64,000 bases of DNA from Isochrysis galbana (Eukaryota > Haptophyta > Isochrysidales > Isochrysidaceae): contig CM030931.1 of assembly GCA_018136815.1 (NCBI GenBank), positions 857,511-921,510 on the forward strand. Reading direction: 5' to 3'. The notes under the pieces were generated by a model. The model saw nothing but the letters and a program-made list of their open reading frames with translations. It was not told the DNA's origin and did no database searches. Position numbers and translations under genes: made by a program. Below are positions 21,987 through 31,489 of this stretch, piece after piece (the first letter of the stretch is position 1; each line of letters begins with the position of its first letter).

Positions 21987-22856
21987 AACTACTTTTATAA
22001 GTAGGAGGCCAATGGGGGCCTCGCGCCCCCCTCTCTCCATCGCAGACACCCCCTGGGTAGGCCTGCACACTCAAGCTCAGCCACTGCCTGCTGGCAGGGG
22101 CTGAGCTGACACCACTCTGGTCGCCCAGACCTTCGACCTTCGCCGAGCGCGCGCCGCGCGCCGCACGCACTCGCCTGCACTGGCCCTCGCTCGTACTGAT
22201 CCCCCTCTCACCACTGAGCCACAGACCACCGAGGCCGCTAGGAGGGCACCCAGGGCCAGCGAGGCGAGCGAGGGAGAGGCAGGAGAGGCCAAGGGCACTG
22301 CCCCAGCCTCCATTGCCCCCTGAGCTGCCCTGGCTGGCCCTCTAGGGGGCCCCTCGGGGCCCCCTAGAAGGGGGCCATGGCGCGCGCCATGCAGCACACG
22401 CCCGTAGGAGAACGAAGAGAATGACGGGAAAAGAACGACAAAAAAACGACACGATCCGGCCCGAGAATAGGTAAGACAACCGCCCATTTACGGTATATCA
22501 ACGGGAAGACACCCCGCGCGGCAGACAGACACCGCGAAAGTGCGGCAGCGGACGAAGAAAGGCCGGAGGGCGGGGGCCGAGACCCCCCGGGGACACTATA
22601 AGATAGTTCAGAAGGCGTTTTACGTTTGTCTGCCACAGGAACACCCAACAACAGGTCTATCCTAGCCCGCCCCTTGCGGCGCTTGGCCCGTCGTAGTGCA
22701 CACGCCCCCCCCCCCCCGATACCAAAGACACCGGAATGAAGGGGGTAGTGTAAAGGGAGTGAGTGTTCTGGGGTATAGGCGATGGCGTGAGTCGGTACCG
22801 TGAGTGCGTGGTCTTTATAGCTAGCGGTAGTAGCCTGAATCTTCAGATGTTTTTTT
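21987..22856 (+). mobile_element. Non-autonomous retroelement, class II ends, with target duplication
   Basis: CTTGCTTCTTGGTC flanks both sides (21973-21986, 22857-22870). The 5' terminus is AA plus a perfect stem-loop CTACTT-TTAT-AAGTAG (21989-22004), GAGGCCA and ATGG, then a GC hairpin (GGGGGCCTCGCGCCCCCC). The 3' terminus is TAGTAGCCTGAATCTTCAG, then ATG and seven T, the tail of the class II LINE at 7702-9876 and of the piece at 35597-35712. The 870-base body has no LINE domain. It appears to ride on the LINE machinery. Confidence 0.9.
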
Positions 22857-23003
22857 CTTGCTTCTTGGTCGTTTTGTCTATGTGAATCGACAAGAAAATC
22901 ATAAATGATAACACACGCGAGAAATAATAGCCCCTAAGGTTAAGAACGAGCCTCACCTTCTACCTTCTGGAGTCAGAGCAATTCCAGACCACTCAAACCC
23001 TAA

Positions 23004-24368
23004 TCAACCCACCTCCCCAGCAAAGTCTCCCTGAAGGTCACTTGGCTGTGCATTGAGTGGCACTTGTCGGTAATCATCAACAAGCAAGACCTCTTCCTCA
23101 TCAAATTGAGCTCCATATAGCTCATTCACCTTGGAGCGTAGCAGTGGTTCATATACGTTGAGACGATCAATAACCTGTAGTTCTCTTAGAGCAACAGCAG
23201 CGGACGGATCAGGAACATGCGAGACCACAAAAGACCAAAATACGGATTCAGCCAACTGGCACATCTCCAATGTTCCCTCTTGTGCAAAGGCTTGGTGGAC
23301 GAGGACACTGACTGCATCGGTGGTTAGAAGCATCTCCGGAAGATCAGGTGATGAGAGTGAGATTTTGCCGCCCGTTCCTGCGTCAATTCTGTTCTCATTG
23401 CTCCTTTCGACGATTTCACTCAAAATGCGGAAGGCGAGCTTGCGGGTGGCCTTGTCCCTATCGCGCACTTTCACAAGAGCGACTTTTAGCACTTCGTTCG
23501 TCTTGAGCTGGGGCGCAATTATTTGCAACAGCTGGAGACTCGCGCGACGGACTTTGCCAACAGAATCAAGAAGTACTGTTGAAACGGTGGCATTGATCAA
23601 TGAAGTTGCGATTGATCTCAATGGAAACAACTGTAAGGTCTCCTCATCCTCCTTGTGGGAAACGTGGCTGTCTCGGGCCCTTTGGTTGCATGCTTCCCAA
23701 ATTGCAGAAAGAAGATGGATGGCAGAGACTCTTGAGCGGCTATCATTTTGCGTCATCAGCCGTTCTTTGATGGCCTCTGCGCTTTTACGGACTACTTCAC
23801 AAATCCGGCCTGAAGGGACCGAAAATACGAGGTACGTTGAAAGGAGCGTCTCCTCTCCGCAGCTTGGAGTACCAAGCCGAGCGACCTCTACGAGGGCCTT
23901 CTGTAAGGTGGACTGCAAGTGCTTCCCACTCACATGACGTCCTGGGCGCGTTGGCCCACTAGGATCAAGATTTTGGTCATCAAATTCCATGATGGTATGA
24001 ATGAGAAGGTCCAGATTGGCTCGCTGTGAGCGCTGCTCGGCGGACAGTGCTGCACTACTGGATTCGAGCATCGCCAATCCACGCAGGAGGCAGCAGAACG
24101 CTCTGAAGACTCCATGGTGATCTTGCTGGGCAAGTACTTCAAGCTCATTGAGCGAATCTTCCAGCCGTGCTCGATCCACGGGGCGGGGCTGGCACTGCCA
24201 CGCCTCAAGCAGCTGTGCCGCAGCAGCAAACGAGCTGTTCGCCTGCGGCAGAGCAGCTGCCGTATCAGGCTCATGCGGAATGGCGGGCGCGCGGGGCCAA
24301 GGCTTGATAATCAGGTGCGCATGCAAAGTGCTCCGGCTGAAAGCTGCGTGGTGTCGGCCGCGCACCAT
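23004..24368 (-). CDS. HEAT-repeat protein similar to condensin subunit CAP-G, apparently truncated
   Basis: One frame of up to 454 residues. Helical pairs run from about residue 55 on. The best family signal is DSVGKVRRASLQLLQIIAPQ, then LKTNEVLKVALVKVRDRDKA and TRKLAFRILSEIVE. This parallels the CAP-G stretch in which a HEAT helix is followed by charged V-K-D-x-V-R-K-L-A. CAP-G (Ycg1) binds DNA with the kleisin in condensin and is usually near 1000 residues, so only the N-terminal half is here. The frame stops soon after LLVDDYRQVP, with a possible donor (GAG/GTGGGT) just before the stop; no following exon is recognisable, and a retroelement sits at 21987-22856. It could be a pseudogene or have a distant exon. 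The first about 25 residues may be spurious. Confidence 0.55.
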   Translation of the reverse strand: MVRGRHHAAFSRSTLHAHLIIKPWPRAPAIPHEPDTAAALPQANSSFAAAAQLLEAWQCQPRPVDRARLEDSLNELEVLAQQDHHGVFRAFCCLLRGLAMLESSSAALSAEQRSQRANLDLLIHTIMEFDDQNLDPSGPTRPGRHVSGKHLQSTLQKALVEVARLGTPSCGEETLLSTYLVFSVPSGRICEVVRKSAEAIKERLMTQNDSRSRVSAIHLLSAIWEACNQRARDSHVSHKEDEETLQLFPLRSIATSLINATVSTVLLDSVGKVRRASLQLLQIIAPQLKTNEVLKVALVKVRDRDKATRKLAFRILSEIVERSNENRIDAGTGGKISLSSPDLPEMLLTTDAVSVLVHQAFAQEGTLEMCQLAESVFWSFVVSHVPDPSAAVALRELQVIDRLNVYEPLLRSKVNELYGAQFDEEEVLLVDDYRQVPLNAQPSDLQGDFAGEVG

Positions 24369-24716
24369 CCGTATGCAATTGGAGGAGGAGTGTGTGCAGT
24401 GCGAAAGGTGGACGGGCCCTCCCGTTTCCCGCCGTCCCCAAAGAAGGCCCCCCCCCCCCCCGGCACGAGCGAGTTCTTAATTATACTAGTATTAGGTTTC
24501 AACGTAACCCCAGTTCACACGGCTCCGAAGCTCTGGATTCCTCTTCCGGCCTTTGCTCTTTCGCTGGTGGCTGTCTCGCTCGCTGAGCGGACCTTTCCAG
24601 CGTCAGAGCCCTCTCCAGAGGACAGATAAGGGTAGGCCAGCATGGCCGCACCGCCGGCGCTGCGCACGCATGTGTCATACGCGCGGATTAGAGTCTCGAC
24701 GCGCTCCAGTCACGTA
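24369..24716. other. Intergenic, nothing recognised
   Basis: Upstream of the CAP-G-like gene. It contains a C-run at about 24450. No gene was seen. Confidence 0.4.
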
Positions 24717-25095
24717 AGGTGTCGTTCCGTCCGTCAATTATGGGACATCAATCGAATGGAGCCATCAAATGTCCATAGTTATTTATACAATAATATTCAC
24801 ACATGATGACCCATTCTCGATGTTTAACACCTACGGCGCGTGCTTTCAGGGGTTGGGCTAATTTTGGCATTCAGTCACTGGGTGCAATAAAGGCTCACAA
24901 TTAACAATTACACCAGGTGCACGCCGTGCGTGCCGATGTGCATCGGGTCCCCCGCGGGGACGCCGTGCGTGCGCATGTCGACTGGTTTCTCTGCGGTTCC
25001 CTACATTTACATTTACGTAAACATGCAATATAAGAGAGATTCTCACGGGGCATGTGTGATGAGTTGCAATCACCCATGTGCACATGTGCACGCAG
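24717..25095 (+). repeat. Dispersed repeat, copy 1
   Basis: It begins GGTGTCGTTCCGTC, then ATCAAATGTCCATAGTTAT, GACGCCGTGCGTGCGCATG, GTAAACATGCA and TGTGATGAGTTGCAATCAC. The same order of blocks is found on the minus strand at 46560-46842. A palindromic C/G block (CCCCCGCGGGGACG) sits in the middle. There is no coding capacity; termini and target duplication could not be fixed. Confidence 0.7.
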
Positions 25096-25656
25096 GTCGT
25101 TTGCCTTCATTTGGTACCCCTCGTTTCCAAATACGCGATGCGAACGAGCCTCAGCCGGAGATCATAAACCACATTTTGTGATCTCGGAACGGGCGCAAAG
25201 TGCACAATGGCATCGACAATGTCAAGAAGAAGTGGGAAACACCGTCCATTCGCTAATCAGGGTACTAGAAAGCACCAGCTGCAAGACTTCAATCAACTAC
25301 AGCAAGCCCAGGCCGACACAACCACCTACAACCGACTTACTACCGCCGCCATGCTAGCTAGCTACGTTCTACGTTCCCGCTACGCCGGAGCCGCCGCACA
25401 CCACCACGAAAGCGAACGCGCTGGGGCACTAGGAGCGTGCGGAGCGCCGGCGCTTCTCCGATCCTTGCTCGCGGCTGCCGCGTCGCTCCTCACGCGCAGC
25501 CGCCAGCCGAGCCGCACGCGTCCTCGCCCGCTTTGCCCGATCATTCTCGGCTTGCTCTCCCCGGCGTAGCGCGATTTCCACTTTCTGAGTGCGGATCATC
25601 GCACATCGCACCGGAGTCGGAGCTATCCTCATCGCTACAATGGCACATAGCAGCCC
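25096..25656. other. Intergenic, nothing recognised
   Basis: Short open frames only. It leads into the 20-bp minisatellite. Confidence 0.4.
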
Positions 25657-26123
25657 GCCGCCGCGACACAGCTCCCGCCGCCGCGACACAACACAGCTCC
25701 CGCCGCCGCGACACAGCTCCCGCCGCCGCGACACAACACAGCTCCCGCCGCCGCGACACAACACAGCTCCCGCCGCCGCGACACAGCTCCCGCCGCCGCG
25801 ACACAGCTCCCGCCGCCGCGACACAGCTCCCGCCGCCGCGACACAGCTCCCGCCGCCGCGACACAGCTCCCGCCGCCGCGACACAGCTCCCGCCGCCGCG
25901 ACACAGCTCCCGCCGCCGCGACACAGCTCCCGCCGCCGCGACACAGCTCCCGCCGCCGCGACACAGCTCCCGCCGCCGCGACACAGCTCCCGCCGCCGCG
26001 ACACAGCTCCCGCCGCCGCGACACAGCTCCCGCCGCCTCCCGCCGCCGCGACACAGCTCCCGCCGCCGCGACACAGCTCCCGCCGCCGCGACACAGCTCC
26101 CGCCGCCGCGACACAGCTCCCGC
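25657..26123. repeat. GC-rich minisatellite, 20-bp unit, about 23 copies
   Basis: The unit CCCGCCGCCGCGACACAGCT is repeated with very high identity. A few units carry an extra ACA (ACACAACACAGCT) at the left end, and one unit near 26030 is partial. Twenty is not a multiple of three, so every frame cycles through the same 20-residue peptide; this explains the long open frames on both strands, and none should be taken as a gene. Confidence 0.95.
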
Positions 26124-26378
26124 CGCGGTGTGTGCGCTGGCCGGTGATGCTGACGGTAGTTAACAAAGGCAAGTGTGGTAGGCCGTTTAGGAATTTTAGT
26201 CTCTATGTCGATACGGGGTGCACCGGATTTCATGTACCGAGCCACTTCGGATATGTACCATTTGAACCACTTGGCCTCTTGGCTATACCTGAGACGGGGA
26301 GCGCGTGAAGGAGAGAGTGAGAATGAATGCGGTGAGTGCATGGGACCGAACTGGGTACGTGCGGTGAGGGGAAGCTTC

Positions 26379-26479
26379 TCGCTCCCTCCCTCCCTCTTCC
26401 TCTCCCTCTCCCTCCATCCCTCCCTCCCTCCCTCCCTCTCTCCCTATCTCCCTCTCCCTCTCCCTCTCCCTCCATCCCT

Positions 26480-26516
<37 letters not shown>

Positions 26517-26575
26517 CTTCCCTCTCCCTCTCCCTCCCCCCCCCCCTCTCTTTCTCTCTCTCTCTTCTCTCTCTC

Positions 26576-26664
<89 letters not shown>

Positions 26665-26748
26665 CCCCTCCCTCCCTCCCTCCCTCCCTCTCCCTCTCCC
26701 TCTCCCTCTCCCTCTCCCTCTCCCTCTCGCTCTCTCTCTCTCCCCCCG
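26379..26748. repeat. Polypyrimidine (CT/CCT) tract
   Basis: About 370 bases are almost pure C and T on the plus strand, with runs of CTCC and a long (CT)n at about 26577-26662. Strand asymmetry is nearly complete. It produces artefactual Ser/Leu/Pro and Arg/Glu/Gly frames. Confidence 0.95.
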
Positions 26749-26793
26749 GCGGAGGGCCCACGATGTGCTATTGCGAATGTTACGAAGGGCAAC

Positions 26794-27411
26794 TCACTTC
26801 GCTCGAAGGGAATCGACGTTGCGCAAATCCGACTGGGGAAGCTCCCCCTTTTCCACCTTCGACTTGATGTCCGCGTGTATGTGCGCCCACACGAGATCGG
26901 ACTTGTTGGACGAGTCGTCGAAGCGCGTCTGGTAGTCCAACTTCAGACGGACGAGGGCGACCACACCGGCCTCGGTCATGGCGCGGGCGTTCTCCGCCTT
27001 GAGCCTCTTGGCCGCCTCCCTCTGCGCCTTCATCGCCGACGCAGCTGCCGCCTCCGCGCGAAGGTTGTTGATGCGTTCGTTGAGCTGCCGCGCCGCCGCG
27101 AGGTGGCCGGCCTTACGCTTGCGCAGGGAGGCCTTCTTGCGCTCGTCCTTCTTGTTGCACTCGTCGGCAGGGAGGTCGTCGATCTCCGCCGTGAGCTTCT
27201 GGACCGTGAGGTTCTCCTTCTCCAGGTCTGCCACGGCCTTGTCGATCGACGATCGGCGAGCGCGCCGCACGCTATCCTGCAGCTCGCCTCCGCTCGGCTC
27301 GAACGGGGGCGGGTCGTCGCTCGCGGGAGCGGAGGCATGATGCGAGGGCGAGCTGGGCGGCGCCAAGCCGGCAGCCTCCCTCACATTGGGATCCAGGTCG
27401 TCGGAATCCAT
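26794..27411 (-). pseudogene. Coiled-coil plus Myb/SANT-like first exon, remainder missing
   Basis: The 205-residue frame has an acidic, Ser/Pro-rich N-terminus, a coiled coil at about 60-150 (DKAVADLEKENLTVQKLTAE, KAQREAAKRLKAENARAM), then VALVRLKLDYQTRFDDSSNK and DLVWAHIHADIKSKVEKGEL ending SLRAK. The last part resembles the first two helices of a trihelix/Myb-like DNA-binding domain, where a Trp (K-W-R/K) normally follows. The frame ends exactly at a good splice donor (GCGAA/GTGAGT), but the plus-strand CT tract lies beyond and no next exon is seen. It may be a gene fragment or a gene whose next exon is not recognisable. Confidence 0.5.
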
Positions 27412-27710
27412 GGGGGCACCACAGGGGACAGGGGCACCGCGACGGGTAGCGAGCGGCCAGATTTTCCACAGCGGAGCGGCAAATTTCTCGCTGGCGAGAG
27501 GAGGTTTTCGACCCCAGAGCGTGAAAACTTGCGCGGCCAGATTTTATTTAAGAAACGCCCTTTTCGCCAGATTTTATCTAATTTTTCGACTCTCGGCAAG
27601 GGGGGTAAGGTTAGAACCAGCTCCCCGCGCTGCGCGCCATCGCCGTCCGGCGGCGGCTCCGAGAAAATCAGCTCGCCTCCCCCATTCGTGGAGCCCCCCC
27701 CCTCTTCTTC

Positions 27711-30471
27711 ATGCCTCTCGGGCTGCTCGTAGTCGTTGGCATGTCAGCGAGCGCTATTGATCAAGCGGCATCGCCGACGGTCCATCTGACGCAGGGCACT
27801 CTCCTCGGCACCGCTGACCAAGCGGGCGTTGAGCGCTTCGCAGGCATCCCATACGCAAAGCCGCCAGTCGGAGGGCTCCGTTTCGCTCGCGCCGTGCAGG
27901 ACGACGAGCCGTGGCCCTCGGGGATGCTCGATGCGACGCGCGCGGGCGCCCCGTGCCTACAGAATCCTGCTGGTGACCCCCGCATCAGCGGTGACACCAG
28001 CGTGCCTCCTCCGTCCGAGGACTGCCTGCACCTCACACTCTGGCGTCCCCCAGTGGCCGGAGCACGCCCTCCACCCAGAGGTGAGCACGCAATCTCCGGG
28101 CTTCCCGTAATGGTGTATGTCTTCGGAGGAGGATTGTGCACAGGGTTCAACAATAATCCACTTATCGATGGGGCAAATCTCGCATCCCGTGGCGGAGTGA
28201 TTGTGGTGACCGTATCATACCGTCTGGGTGCACTCGGCTTTTTGCCCAACATCCCTGGAGCATTTGGAAACTCTTCAGTCGATTCCGAAGAGATTGGTAG
28301 CCGAAGTGATCCTCACCACTCGAAGGCGCTTGGGAATGGCGGGATGAATGGTATCTACGACATCATTGTTGCATTACGATGGCTGCAATCAAATCTTGCA
28401 GACTTTGGTGGTGACGCTAAGCGAGTCATGGTTTTGGGGCAATCGTCAGGATCCTACGCCGTTTGCACCCTCTGCGTCTCTCACGTGAGGATTGTTATCC
28501 CGCTGCGCACACGATGCAGCAATTCCCGACGATCCCGTTTGGATATCAGTCGTTGCGATTCTACCTTGCCTATGTGCACTTATAAGTTCCACTTCGGCTA
28601 ACGTTTCTTTGTGCCCACGCTTTCCAACCCACAGGCGGCGCAAGGCCTGTTCTGGGCAGCGGGATTGCTGTCGGGGCCTTGTTTGGGTGGCCCACCTGAC
28701 AGGGGTTGGGGGCCAGTCACTTCGATCTCACCTTCAGAGATCGCGAAGGAGGTAATGACAACATTGAATGTCAGCGATGTGCATGGCCTCCGTGCGGTGA
28801 GTGTCCCATTAACCCCTTTGAAAGCACCTGCTGTGATGTGTCTATGACCCATCCGGCTATGCCAATTCATGTGAGCGTATGCCTATCCACTCGTGACACG
28901 GTATCAGGTTCGCAATGCATCACTCATCCAATGGCCTGATCGATTGATGGATGGGACCACCCTTGCGCCGTACTTTAGCGCCTACTTTACCGATTCCGCC
29001 GTGGTCTCGGCAAGGCCCGAGCTACTCTGGCGAGCAGCGGCGACGGCGGATAGACCTCGGATTGAACAGGCTTCCCAGACGCACGCGGCGACGAATGCCT
29101 CGGTCAGCGTCGGCTCGGAGGAATTACAATCGAGTGCGATCCTTGTTCCCTTGGCATTGATGGTTGGCGCCACAAGCAAGGACGGCACTGCCGCATTCTA
29201 CGGCACAGCGCCAACGTAAGCAGTGCTCGATCTTACGTAGATGCGGTATCACTGGGCCATGCACTCGCACGAGTTTCAATATGCCGCAAGGATGGTACTA
29301 GTCCCTGCTTAGTTTGCAGCCTCAGCCTAGCTTGAATTCTTTCGCACAATGTCTTCAGGCTTGGCAACGTTCCTCCCAATCCACGTCAGATAGGCCAGGC
29401 GGCCTACACGCAGAAGCTTCACGACGTGTGGGGCGAGCTAGCCGCCCAAGTAGAAGCACAATACCCCTTGACACGCTTCGGCGGTTCTGCACAGGTAGGT
29501 CCTTGCCGTCTACGGGACTTTTACCTTCGCATGGCAGTGCGCCCTGAACCCACAAATCAATGCATCCTTTGCTATCTTGTTCCACATGCCTTTTTGACAG
29601 GCCGCCTTCATCCAAGCGGATGCTGATGCATACGTCATCTGTCCCCAGTTGGAGATCGCTCGTCTAGCGTCTGCAGCCGGAGCGAAGGTATGGCAGTGCT
29701 GATGCTTGCGAGCATCCCGTTGCCTCGATGCCCAACGCTTTCGATCACCATGTCGCCTCACGGAAACGGCATTGCATATTCGGCTGACCCCCCTGTCGCC
29801 GCATTATACCTGTTACTTCGTCATTTTGCTATCAGGTGTGGCATTATGAGTTCCGCCATTTCCTCGCCTCGCGCATACACCCACACGGATTCGGATGTGA
29901 CTGTGGGGTTGAACTTGATGTCGTTGCGCTACCACCTGCCGCGATATCTCGCCAACAGACAGTAAGGGCAACAGACAATGAATGGGCTACGCACGGTGCT
30001 GACGTTCGCTTCGTGTTTGGCACTAACTCCGGCGCCGATGACATACAGGCGACGAATGGGCACAATCGTTCTTTTTGCCCGTTCACGCCCGGCGAGAGGT
30101 CACTCTCGAATGAAATGCTTGCATTTTGGACCACTCTTGCTAGCACCGCCAATCCGAATCCCGATGAATTCGGCGAGCATCGCACACACACTCATGGTGT
30201 GGCTCTCGCAGGAGTGAATCGCCTTCAGGCTGGGCATCCGTCGCGTAAGGGGGGCTTGCTAGCGCCTCGCTTGCTAGAGCAGCCCTCGGCATCATCGCAC
30301 GAAAAAGGACTGCGATGGCCCGAATACATGGAAGGTGGAAATCGTACCTCGCGGATTTTCCGCTTGGTTGAGGGCAAGCCAAACAGCATGCTCGCCATGG
30401 AAATTCACGAGGCAGATTGTGCTTTTTGGCGGCAAATGTGGTCTCTTCACGACATGAGCAATCCGCATTAA
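27711..30471 (+). CDS. Type-B carboxylesterase, secreted
   Basis: Six exons give 700 residues: 27711-28484, 28635-28796, 28908-29215, 29359-29494, 29601-29687, 29836-30471. All introns are GT-AG and short, and joins are in frame. The N-terminus MPLGLLVVVGMSASA looks like a signal peptide. Family landmarks: GTADQAGVERFAGIPYAKPP, SEDCLHLTLWRP, VYVFGGGLCTG (oxyanion hole), FGGDAKRVMVLGQSSGSYA (nucleophile Ser in GQSSG), AAQGLFWAAGLLSG after intron 1, LMVGATSKDGTAAF (position of the acidic residue), THGADVRFVFG (catalytic His) and W-x-x-LAST-x-NPNP. The alpha/beta hydrolase hydrolyses carboxylic esters; substrate unknown. At 700 residues it is longer than typical (about 550), with an insert before the His and an extended C-terminus. 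The oxyanion motif GGGLCTG differs slightly from the usual GGGF. Confidence 0.93.
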
Positions 30472-30537
30472 GGACACTTGTGGATTAGGTTCGGCGACAC
30501 GCTACGCATAGTCTTCGTCTTCTGTCGAGGCATGATC

Positions 30538-30622
30538 AGGGCGGTCAAAGAGGTCTTTTAAGTACTAATATGGGGGGGTCGGCATTTTTGACCGTGAGCG
30601 GAATGCCCCGGCGAAAGTTAAA
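30538..30622. repeat. Dispersed short repeat, copy 2
   Basis: Partner of 12431-12515: GGGCGGTCAAAGAGG at the left and TTTTTGACCGTGAGCGG then AATGCCCC at the right. The ends are inverted and the middle differs. Confidence 0.6.
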
Positions 30623-31096
30623 AAAAAACTGAAGTTTCTGGGCTACACACCTACTACATTGCCGGTATTTCCCTTCTCTATCTACGCCGCCCTTAAGTTC
30701 CCTTTCCCCACCTCTTTCCCTGCCCCCCTTCTTTCCTTTTTCTTCGGTTTCCGGGGTCCGGCCTTGGTACGCTACCTAAGGCCTGGTTCGGAGTGCGGGG
30801 GCCGGGCAGGCCTGTTGTGTTCTCTCTCTTGGTGTGCGCGCCTGTCCGTGCTCGCGTCTAGTATGGCGGTGGCGCCGGGCCCACTGCGTCTCTGGTGGTT
30901 TCCTTGGGCCATGTCTCATTGGCTTATTCGTCTTTGTTGTGTTGCTCCTTGGGTTCCTCGACAGCGTGTGCTATCCTCAGCTTTGTGGCTAGTTTCACTA
31001 GTTCCTCGCTGGGTTTGAGCCCGCCGTTGTCGTTCATACTGAAAACGGGCCTCAAGTCGCTTATGTCTATCCTTTTCTTGGGTTGCCTACCCATGC
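30623..31096 (-). mobile_element. LINE class II 3' end, 5'-truncated
   Basis: On the minus strand it encodes the class II ORF2 C-terminus (GRQPKKRIDISDLRPVF and ELVKLATKLRIAHAVEE), followed by the 3' UTR and a terminus GAAACTTCAG plus nine T (plus-strand A-run at 30623). Close relatives are the copies at 53416-54230 and 7702-9876. Its 5' edge abuts the class I LINE start at 31096. Confidence 0.85.
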
Positions 31097-31395
31097 AACT
31101 AACTTTATAGTTGGTTGCCATGGAGCGCGGCGCCGCTCCCCACCTCTCCTTCGGGCCCCCCGCCGCGGGCGCCCCCCCAGCACCCATGGAGCTGTCGCTG
31201 GCGAAGCGACCGCGTCCGCCCGCAGAGGCCGAGCAGGTGAGCGCGACCCCGGTCGCGCCGCACGGCCCGTGGCCCCGGCCACACCAAGGAAGGCAGCCAT
31301 GCTGGCCCACCCCATGGTGGGCCACAGGCTGTGACAAGCACCACACCAGAACCAGACCAAGAGAGACAACCACCCACCAGGCATGCCTTATGGTG
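31096..31395 (+). mobile_element. LINE class I 5' end remnant
   Basis: It starts with AACTAACT-TTAT-AGTTGGTT (31097-31116), then GCC and ATGG at 31120. The first ORF residues MERGAAPHLSFGPPAAGAPP match the frame at 39510 on the minus strand. After about 31385 it gives way to an irregular GGAGCTTGGGTT-type repeat (to about 31490) with no LINE homology. Confidence 0.85.
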
Positions 31396-31489
31396 TTGCT
31401 TGAGCTTGAGTGGGGTTGGAACTTGGATGGAGTTGGAGCTTGGGTGGGGTTAGAGCTTGGGTTAGAGCTTGGGTTGGAGCTTGGCTGGG

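Noticed and set aside
23926..23947. 21-base in-frame GTGAGT...TTGCAG possible mini-intron in the CAP-G-like gene
   Set aside because: Far shorter than the other introns here (at least about 88 bases) and the frame is open with or without it; likely chance.
25429..26341. Long open frames on both strands (Arg/Ala/Thr/Pro-rich)
   Set aside because: They are created by the 20-bp minisatellite, which is open in several frames at once; no conserved domain.
26175..26935. Ser/Leu/Pro and Arg/Glu-rich frames
   Set aside because: Artefact of the CT tract.
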